DNA of 29,877 nucleotides from Deltaproteobacteria bacterium RBG_13_61_14. GTDB taxonomy: Bacteria; RBG-13-61-14. The notes beneath the pieces are model-generated. The model was not told the DNA's origin and ran no database searches. It was given only the letters and a program-made list of their open reading frames with translations. Location: positions 8,216 through 38,092 of the forward strand of contig MGQK01000072.1 of assembly GCA_001797815.1 (NCBI GenBank), in the 5' to 3' direction. Shown here in pieces: positions 23,946 to 29,877 of the stretch (position 1 is the stretch's first letter; every line of letters starts with the position of its first letter). Both the position numbers and the translations under genes were made by a program.

Positions 23946-26580
23946 ACCGGAGTATTTTCCACGGCTTGCTTATCACTATCATGGCTAAGCTCGTGGCCAG
24001 CGAAGTCCAGAGCCCGAGTCTAAAGCTTCGCGGTTGATAGACCATTTCCACGTAATGCGTTCCAGGTGAAAGCGCCAGTCCGCGAAAGGCATGGTTGACC
24101 CGGAGGAGTGTGATTTCCTGGCCTCGGTCAAAGGCTCGCCAACCCGGGAAATAGGTGTCGCTTATAAATAAAATAGCCGGTGCGGACACTCTGCTCAGGA
24201 TGGATACGCGGTTCGGCTGGTAGTCGCTGATCTGCACACCCTCTCCCGCCCCTGGTGGAGGTGGGGAAGGAAGGATAATGGGAGGCTTTTCCAGAACCGC
24301 CATCCGGGCAGGGTCAAATTCTCCGCTAGCCATGAACTTGAGCCTGGCTTCGCGTTCAGGGATGATGCGGATCTGATGGAGGAGAAAGGCCCGGGGCAGG
24401 ACTTGGCGGTTGCGGTAAAGGCTCACATCGCCGCTTTCCGCTAGCTTCTCGAATACGAACTCCTGGTGGTAAACCGCGGGGTCCAGCCAGAGTCCAGAGG
24501 AACTTACCTTCCCTTCTGGCTGGCTGGCTCGGACCCCAAATTGCAGTTCCAGAGTCTGGCCGGCCCAAATGGAGAGATCGAGCGAATGTTTCTGAAATCT
24601 CCGCTCATCCGCCGGAATCTCTTTTTGGAAGATCAGAAACTCCTTCGGATCTGGCGGTCTCCGGGCCAGGAGAGTGAAGATCATCGCGGCAGTTCCTTTT
24701 TCCCTGCCGATCTGGAACTGGAGGCGGTCTCCTTTCTTGACGAAAATGGTATGCCTCCATGCTCCATTGGCTGGGAGAACCAAATTTGGCCGACGATACG
24801 GGCTGGTGGCCGCATCCCTGATCAGGCAGGGAGCCGGCGAACAATCATTCTTCCCCGTGTAGTAAATTGGGTGGTAATCCTGGGAGAACTTTAAGTTTTC
24901 ATGGTCGGTGGCAATAAGCCCCAAGTTTAAAAGATTCAAAAACTTCAGGTTCTCGAACTGAATGAAGTGTCCGCGCTTAAACATGTCAAAGCCTGGCATG
25001 CTTCGGTGCAGCCGAAAGTCCTCCAGTCGCCAGAAGGGCTTAATCAGGTTAAGGAAATCATAGGTCCAGCGCGGTATGACAGACATGAAAAAGTCAAAGG
25101 ATTGTGTATGGTAATAGATGCCCGCCTGGTAAGGAATGGAGAGGGAATGGTGATAGTTAGGATTGGTCAGGTTGAGGGAACGGAGCCCTACAGGCAGGCT
25201 TTGGACATACTTAACGTAGATCGGATCATGTTTCATGAACTCAGCCCCGCCTAGGCGGAGTTGGGTGAGACAAGACAGATAAAAGGCGCCGGTGGTCAGG
25301 GCCAAGATTACAAAGTTTAAACTAGCGCCAATTCTTCGTTGCTTCCTTTGCGCGAAATAATGAAAAGCGGCCATAATAGAAATTATCGCGACGGCCAGAC
25401 CGTTGAGCGCAAGAAAAACATCTTTGCTCGCAGCCCAGCTCAAGGCCAGGGCCAGAAGCAAAAAGAGGAAGCCCTGTGCGCTACTCGCTTCCGAGATAAG
25501 GTGATCCATGGCCTTGCCAGCCAGGACGGCGAGAAAAACTATACCAATGACCATCGTGTAACCGTGCCAGTGAAATCGGTTCAGCACTGGAATCAGGTGA
25601 ACCAGACGTAGACACCCCAGTGTGTTGGTGGAGACGGCAAAGCAAAGGGCGAAGATCACCAGGAGCAGCAAGACTTGTAGGTCCTTCCGCACAAGAACGA
25701 AAGCAAAGAGTACCGAGGCGAGAATCAGCGGGTTGAAAAATAAGAAGTGGAGGAAGTCCTTGTTGACCTTTATGCTCTGTTGCATGAAGAAATCGAGAGG
25801 AAGCTTTGTTGACCGGGTGCTGAAGGCGATAAGCTCGAAAGTGGGCAAGATTTGAACGAGGATTAAGAGGGTTACACCGGTCACGGCCCCGGTAAAAAGG
25901 GCCAGTCGGGAGAGAGCCAGCCTGGGGACTGGACGTAAGAAGAGCCCGTAAAGCATGATGACCAGGACGGCCAAGACCATGATCCGGCCAAAGAATTCGA
26001 GCTGACCTCCCAGCACTTCAAAAAGGCAAATGGCCATGAAACCCAACAGGTAACGGATTCTTGGGAGCAAGAGGAGACGGTAGAGCAAGGCATAACCAAG
26101 GGGCACCAGGCTCAAGGTGAGAAGGTTGGGCAAGAAGTGACGCTGTTCAATTAGGAGAAAGAAGCCAAATCCGGTCTGGATGACGGCCAGCAAGGCCGGG
26201 AAGGGCCGGATCTTGAGGCCACGCAATAAATAATAGAGTCCAAGGTTATAGATCAGGAGATGAAGGGTGAGGCTCATCACTGCGGCCTTATCAAAGGGAA
26301 GCAGGAAATAGATGACGCCAGCAGGAGAAAGGGCACTGGAATGGGACCAGGCCAGGAAAGGGAAACCCGCAAGCAGGCCCGGGCACCAGAGGGGGAGGAA
26401 TCGTTCTTTCAGGGCCTGGTTGACAAAGATGCGGTAGGGCCACCATTCGGCCAGGTTCTCCTCTCCATCCAGGACCAGGGTGCGTCCCGTGGCCAAGCAG
26501 ATGATCAGGGGAAGGAAGGAGAGGAAAAAAAGCAGGCTCGCCAGCAGGAGATCGGGATGACGATGGTAGAGTCGCTTCAT
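23920..26580 (-). CDS. YfhO-family large membrane protein (GT-C-like)
   Basis: An 886-residue protein with about 12-14 membrane helices in the first 60% (opening MKRLYHRHPDLLLASLLFFL) and a soluble C-terminal part that closes with a last helix before a basic tail. Early motifs are EENLAEWWPYR, LPLWCPGLLAGFPFLA and GGQLEFFGRI, typical of YfhO-type proteins thought to be glycosyltransferase-C-like enzymes acting on lipid-linked sugars in cell-envelope polymers. The C-terminal DTYFPGWRAF and NHAFRGLALSPGTHYVEMVY blocks are strongly typical of YfhO. A repeat-coded insert (LPSPPPPGAGEGV, 24239-24274) lies in the soluble part, and the last residues (SKNRKPSR) come from antisense IS110 sequence. The start at 26580 is chosen over 26631 because it begins just before helix 1. 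The acceptor and sugar are unknown; the nearby RfbD remnant suggests an earlier polysaccharide locus. Confidence 0.88.
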   Translation of the reverse strand: MKRLYHRHPDLLLASLLFFLSFLPLIICLATGRTLVLDGEENLAEWWPYRIFVNQALKERFLPLWCPGLLAGFPFLAWSHSSALSPAGVIYFLLPFDKAAVMSLTLHLLIYNLGLYYLLRGLKIRPFPALLAVIQTGFGFFLLIEQRHFLPNLLTLSLVPLGYALLYRLLLLPRIRYLLGFMAICLFEVLGGQLEFFGRIMVLAVLVIMLYGLFLRPVPRLALSRLALFTGAVTGVTLLILVQILPTFELIAFSTRSTKLPLDFFMQQSIKVNKDFLHFLFFNPLILASVLFAFVLVRKDLQVLLLLVIFALCFAVSTNTLGCLRLVHLIPVLNRFHWHGYTMVIGIVFLAVLAGKAMDHLISEASSAQGFLFLLLALALSWAASKDVFLALNGLAVAIISIMAAFHYFAQRKQRRIGASLNFVILALTTGAFYLSCLTQLRLGGAEFMKHDPIYVKYVQSLPVGLRSLNLTNPNYHHSLSIPYQAGIYYHTQSFDFFMSVIPRWTYDFLNLIKPFWRLEDFRLHRSMPGFDMFKRGHFIQFENLKFLNLLNLGLIATDHENLKFSQDYHPIYYTGKNDCSPAPCLIRDAATSPYRRPNLVLPANGAWRHTIFVKKGDRLQFQIGREKGTAAMIFTLLARRPPDPKEFLIFQKEIPADERRFQKHSLDLSIWAGQTLELQFGVRASQPEGKVSSSGLWLDPAVYHQEFVFEKLAESGDVSLYRNRQVLPRAFLLHQIRIIPEREARLKFMASGEFDPARMAVLEKPPIILPSPPPPGAGEGVQISDYQPNRVSILSRVSAPAILFISDTYFPGWRAFDRGQEITLLRVNHAFRGLALSPGTHYVEMVYQPRSFRLGLWTSLATSLAMIVISKPWKILRSKNRKPSR
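24239..24274. repeat. GC-rich repeat insert inside the YfhO gene
   Basis: The plus-strand string CCCTCTCCCGCCCCTGG with TGGAGGTGGGGAAGG resembles the common mobile-palindrome type seen between genes in many environmental genomes. Here it is in frame and gives the Pro/Gly-rich LPSPPPPGAGEGV. Confidence 0.5.
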
Positions 26581-26746
26581 TTCATTGCCTGACTTGTTTA
26601 GATTTGTAACCAAGCCCCAATCGCAGTTCATAACCTTGCTGCCGGCCTATGAGATGAAGCTCGGACAAAGGTGTTACTCTTTGATCTAGTGGACCGTGGT
26701 CGGTCATCATCGGGTTGTTGGGAGGTTCTCCCGCTCCTTTCAGAGC

Positions 26747-26992
26747 CTAGCCGGGCGCGCCGGGCGCGAAACCGGGAAAGCTTTGCCGCATCCTCCTTGC
26801 AATCTCCACCCGATGAAAGGCCGCGGTGTTTAGCACCGCCTCGGGCTTATGCTCCGCCAGAACCGAAAGCGTCCGTTCAAGGTCGGTAACTTCGATGTCG
26901 TCATGGGTGAGGGAAATTAAGCAATGCGAACTCTGGAGCTTCTGGAACTCCTGGCCCAATTGTCCATTCGCGCCGATGATTACAATTTTCAT
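26747..26992 (-). pseudogene. N-terminal fragment of dTDP-4-dehydrorhamnose reductase (RfbD-like)
   Basis: The frame starts MKIVIIGANGQLGQEFQKLQ, the Rossmann GxxGxxG signature, and continues DDIEVTDLERTLSVLAEHKP and EAVLNTAAFHRVE, typical of RfbD, which makes dTDP-L-rhamnose. After HRVE the sequence becomes unrelated (RRMRQSFPGFAPG) and stops at 81 residues of about 290 expected. All of the catalytic Tyr-Lys region is missing, so it cannot be active. It probably marks a former envelope-polysaccharide locus next to YfhO. Confidence 0.75.
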
Positions 26993-27331
26993 CTCTAATC
27001 CGATGGGGAACGACTTAACGAATTATAACAAGCTCTGGATTCTTTGACAAGGCAGGCAAAGTTCGCCGGCCGCTTTGAGGTCTGGCGGTGACCAAGCTGT
27101 CCAGGTTCAGACACATGGCAAATACTCGACCTACTTTCCTGGGCGCGCGCCGTTTGAGTGCAACCCCCCAAAGGCGCTCTACGCCTTCTTCTCTTGGCGG
27201 CTTCGCCCCGTTAACCGCCTTCTTCTCTTTTTTCAGCCCACCCCGAATTTTCGGGAACACCATAGAATGGCGCTAACTTAAGCCTTCCTGTATTTATTTC
27301 GATGTTGAAATTCCCGGAATAATTTTCTGGG
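26993..27331. other. 340-base gap with tandem hairpins 27171-27233
   Basis: No gene. AAGGCG (27171-27176) pairs with CGCCTT (27182-27187) followed by CTTCTCTT. GGCGG (27196-27200) pairs with CCGCC (27215-27219) followed by TTCTTCTCTTTTTT. The 14-base string CGCCTTCTTCTCTT occurs twice (27182-27195 and 27216-27229). The second hairpin with its T-rich tail could stop plus-strand transcription, but no plus-strand gene lies upstream. Confidence 0.45.
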
Positions 27332-27373
27332 TTGATTGAGGAGCTGATAGTTTTTCGGCCGGCATTTTCGGGC

Positions 27374-27835
27374 GCGTGGTTCCAGGCGCAGGCCTATTGC
27401 CACTGGAAAAAAGCCCGCCTGCCCACCGAGGCGGAATGGGAATGGGCGGCGCGGGGGCCGGAGGCCCCGATCTGGCCCTGGGGCGATGAATTTGAATGTA
27501 GCCGAGCCTGCACCTCGGTCCGACCCTGCCGCAGCTACGATACCTGCCCCGTGGGCACCCACCCCGGGGGTCAGAGCCGGTGGGGAGTGGAGGATCTGGC
27601 CGGCAACGTCTGGGAATGGAACCAAGATGCCTATGCGGTCTGGGACCAAGCCGAGCCGGAGAAGTTGCTCACCGCCGGGGAAGAGGCCCGGCGACCCCGG
27701 GTCATCCGGGGCGGCTCCTGGCGGGAAACCGAGCCTTATTCCTTGCGTTCCTCGGAGCGAAGCAGCGGCCCCCCGGGCCAGGCCTTTTTCAACGTGGGTT
27801 TCCGGTGCGTTCAATCCGTGAGTTCCAACCCCTAA
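27374..27835 (+). pseudogene. C-terminal fragment of an FGE/SUMF1-type (formylglycine-generating-enzyme-like) protein
   Basis: The frame runs AWFQAQAYCHWKKARLPTEA, EWEWAARG, WPWGDEF, then GVEDLAGNVWEWNQDAY, RVIRGGSW and FNVGFRCVQ. These are the well-known blocks of the FGE-sulfatase/EgtB-like domain, covering its C-terminal two thirds. The N-terminal part, normally ending in VSW before FQAQAYC, is missing and replaced by unrelated sequence, so the gene is truncated. It ends directly before the second mogA fragment. Confidence 0.8.
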
Positions 27836-27861
27836 TTTCCAACTAATTTCCAATCCGAGCC

Positions 27862-28068
27862 ATCCGGGCCGAGGGGCTGAAAAAGACGCCCAGGGCCATG
27901 CTTTCGCGGGCGGTGGCCGGGATCCGCGGCCGCACCCTGATCATCAACCTGCCCGGCAGCGTCAAGGGAGTCCGCGAATCGCTGGAAGCCATCCTGCCCG
28001 CCCTGCCCCACGCGGTCGAGGTCTTGGCCGGCGAGGCCGGCGATTGCGGACATGACAGCAGGCAGTAA
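27862..28068 (+). pseudogene. Second copy of the mogA 3' end
   Basis: It encodes [20 protein letters not shown] through [19 protein letters not shown] and a TAA stop at 28066-28068. The first 193 bases match mogA 23083-23275 with ten changes. It has no start codon or N-terminal domain. The short, orderly ending here is closer to an ordinary MogA C-terminus than the basic tail at 23349. Confidence 0.9.
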
Positions 28069-28075
28069 ATAGTGC

Positions 28076-28189
28076 CTGTAGCGAAAATGTAGGGGCAAGG
28101 CATGCCTTGCCCCTACGGATGGCCATGAATCAATAACTTACGGGCGAACGGAAATCGTGATGATGGCATACAAAGGCATTTCGCTACAG
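28076..28189. repeat. Fold-back element with a perfect 28-base palindrome inside
   Basis: The outer arms CTGTAGCGAAAATG (28076-28089) and CATTTCGCTACAG (28177-28189) pair with a single bulge. The left part holds a perfect palindrome (28089-28116, half GTAGGGGCAAGGCA), related to decayed copies at 8627 and 8723. The element begins eight bases after the mogA fragment stop. The remaining gap up to 28377 holds a CAGTAGATAGTAGGCAG degenerate run (28191-28207) and CGCGGCTGACCCCAG (about 28267-28281), and no gene. Confidence 0.8.
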
Positions 28190-28377
28190 ACAGTAGATAG
28201 TAGGCAGAATGCCGGGGAAATCAGATAACCAACCATAGCCGAGCTTCCGGTCCTGGCGCGGGTAAAGGCCGCGGCTGACCCCAGGAGCCGTCGTTCTTTG
28301 GCTCGCCGCGACGCAGGGCATCGCACCCCCTGAATCAATGGGGTCGGGACCTCTCCAGAACAAAGCGAACTACTTTT

Positions 28378-29877
28378 TCATGAGCCGGCGACCTTAACCG
28401 GGATCCCGTCCAGCACCGAGATCCCCGAAAACTGGTCATAGAAATTCTCGTCCGTCACCTCGTTCACGTTCACCCCCGGGTGCTCTCTGGCCACCCTCAA
28501 CTTCACGCCTTCCCGGTCGTGGCCCCAACCAAAGGGCATGCTGACCACCCCCGGCATGATGTCGTCAGTGATCTCCACCGGGACGTTGATCTCCCCGATC
28601 CCGGTCGAGAGCTTGACCGGCCGTCCCTTCTCCAGACCCAGCCTCGCTGCGTCCGTCTTGCTGATGATTAACGAGCAGTCGGGCTTCCCCTTGACCAGGC
28701 GAAGGCTGTTGTGCATCCAGGAGTTGTTGCTTCGCAACGTCCGGCGGCTGACCAACAGGAATTCATCCGGGGGCGGCGCCGACCAGGGTTCGATCCTTTT
28801 TTCGAGCCGATCCAGGTCTTTAACCAACCCCGGGGGGACCAGGTTGATCTTCCCGTCCCGGGTGCAAATGATCTTTTCCAACCTGGGTTCGAGCGGCCCC
28901 AGGTCCATCCCGTGCGGTTCCCTTTTCAGTTTTTCGAGAGACAGCTTATGCGGCCCGAGCTTGAGAAGCAGGTTTAACTGCCGCTCCGGGGACAGCCCAT
29001 AAAGCGCTTTCCTTTTGATCCATCCGACCGAGGCCGAGAGGGCGCCCGAATGTTTTTCCACGCGATACAACAGGTCGAGCATGACCTCCCAGTTGTGCTT
29101 CGCTCCCTCCGGTTTTTGGAAAACGGGCGGCGCGTAGCGGGCGACGTTTCGGATGGCCATGGCGTGCTCGAGCAGGGGGTAATGATCCGTTTCCAGGGGA
29201 CTGGTCGGAGGCAGGATGAGGTCGGCATAGCGGGTAGTTTCGTTGATGTAGAAATCAATGGCGACCATGAACTCCAGACTCTTGAGGGCGCGGTCAATCC
29301 GCTTGGTGTTGGGCAACGAAAGCGCGGGGTTTCCGGCGTTGGTCACCAGCGCCCGGATCTGGCCCGGACCGGGCGTCTCGATTTCCTCGGCAAAGACCGC
29401 CGCCGGGAACTCGCCGTTGAACTCCGGCAGGCCGCTGACCCTGCTTTTCCATCGGTTGAAGTATCCCGGCTGGCGGAGGATTTTGGAGAGCCCGACCAGA
29501 TCCACCGCCGGCGTGGTGAACATGACGCCTCCCGGCCGGTCAACATTCCCGGTCGCGACGTTAACCGCATCAATCAGCCAGGTGGCCAGGCTCCCGAACT
29601 CCTGGGTGCTGGTCCCCCTGCGGCCGTAGCAGGCCGCCTTCTGGGCGGAGGCGAACTCGACGGCGATCGCTCGAATGTCTGCCTCCGAGAGTCCGGTCGC
29701 CTTCGCCGCGCGGGAGGGCGGGAACCCTTTTGAGATCTCTTTGATTCGGTCCAGGCCGTTGATCCTTTGTTCGAGCGGTCCCGGATGGGAAAGGCCTTCC
29801 TCGAACATGACGTTCAGCAGCGCCAGCAGAAAAAGCGCATCTGTCCCGGGCCGGATGAAATAATGCGCATCCGCGAT
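28378..29877 (-). CDS. Molybdopterin-dependent oxidoreductase, C-terminal 500 residues (cut by window edge)
   Basis: The frame is open to the right edge, where it reads DAHYFIRPGTDALFLLALLN, the molybdopterin-binding segment of the DMSO-reductase superfamily. Further on are YGRRGTSTQEFGSLATWLID, VTNAGNPALSLPNTKRIDRA, DFYINETTRYADLILPPTSP (LExDHY follows) and the MopB C-terminal beta-barrel with DAARLGLEKGRPVKLSTGIG and MPFGWGHDREG. The N-terminal 4Fe-4S region and the residue binding Mo/W are outside the window, so the substrate cannot be told. It converges on mogA, whose product feeds cofactor to such enzymes. Length suggests about 700 residues in full. Confidence 0.92.
   Translation of the reverse strand: MADAHYFIRPGTDALFLLALLNVMFEEGLSHPGPLEQRINGLDRIKEISKGFPPSRAAKATGLSEADIRAIAVEFASAQKAACYGRRGTSTQEFGSLATWLIDAVNVATGNVDRPGGVMFTTPAVDLVGLSKILRQPGYFNRWKSRVSGLPEFNGEFPAAVFAEEIETPGPGQIRALVTNAGNPALSLPNTKRIDRALKSLEFMVAIDFYINETTRYADLILPPTSPLETDHYPLLEHAMAIRNVARYAPPVFQKPEGAKHNWEVMLDLLYRVEKHSGALSASVGWIKRKALYGLSPERQLNLLLKLGPHKLSLEKLKREPHGMDLGPLEPRLEKIICTRDGKINLVPPGLVKDLDRLEKRIEPWSAPPPDEFLLVSRRTLRSNNSWMHNSLRLVKGKPDCSLIISKTDAARLGLEKGRPVKLSTGIGEINVPVEITDDIMPGVVSMPFGWGHDREGVKLRVAREHPGVNVNEVTDENFYDQFSGISVLDGIPVKVAGS

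Noticed and set aside
27015-27263. 82-codon minus-strand ORF
   Set aside because: It covers the tandem hairpins, is arginine-rich and has no start signal or family resemblance.

Overview
The window looks like high-G+C chromosomal DNA from an anaerobe of the former Deltaproteobacteria (Desulfobacterota, syntroph or sulfate-reducer type). The grounds are the split Wood-Ljungdahl-type methylene-tetrahydrofolate reductase genes (metF, metV, an MvhD-like gene), an archaeal-type ferredoxin/FMN glutamate synthase, a sigma54-controlled ammonium block and many degenerate intergenic palindromes. This assignment is inferred from gene content only; no marker phylogeny could be run.

Region 1 (1-8484, all minus strand) is a nitrogen/one-carbon block. 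In transcription order it holds a NifA-family sigma54 activator, a P-II protein, the ammonium transporter Amt, glutamine synthetase, a small unknown protein, an MvhD-like iron-sulfur protein, MetV, MetF and the start of a glutamate synthase. A near-perfect sigma54 promoter lies upstream of glnA and a weaker one upstream of the P-II gene. P-II Tyr51 and glutamine synthetase Tyr398 are present, so uridylylation/adenylylation control is possible. The last four genes of the block overlap or nearly touch.

Region 2 (8485-17499) is accessory. It holds a debris-filled gap with a surface-protein or tail-fibre-like fragment beside tRNA-Asn, a copper P-type ATPase, an IS110-family transposase and a RelE/ParE-type toxin-antitoxin pair lying between two 130-bp remnants of REP-associated transposase 5' ends. 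It continues with a three-way-junction palindrome, an FmdB zinc-ribbon gene and two orphan genes of lower G+C separated by a pair of covarying hairpins.

Region 3 (17500-23349) is housekeeping plus secretion. hisS, a small unknown ORF and aspS overlap on the minus strand. Divergently on the plus strand lie a secreted unknown protein, a matrixin metalloprotease with a CTERM-like tail, and mogA.

Region 4 (23350-28377) is a graveyard bounded by two 193-bp, about 95% identical copies of the mogA 3' end. Inside are truncated SGNH-hydrolase-like, IS110, RfbD and FGE/SUMF1 genes around one intact large YfhO-family membrane protein. The window ends with the C-terminal 500 residues of a molybdopterin oxidoreductase facing mogA, consistent with a local molybdenum-enzyme context. 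I found no CRISPR array, rRNA or intact prophage. The least-explained features are the mogA-bounded segment, the orphan pair at 15.4-17.1 kb and the dense set of distinct palindromic repeat families.
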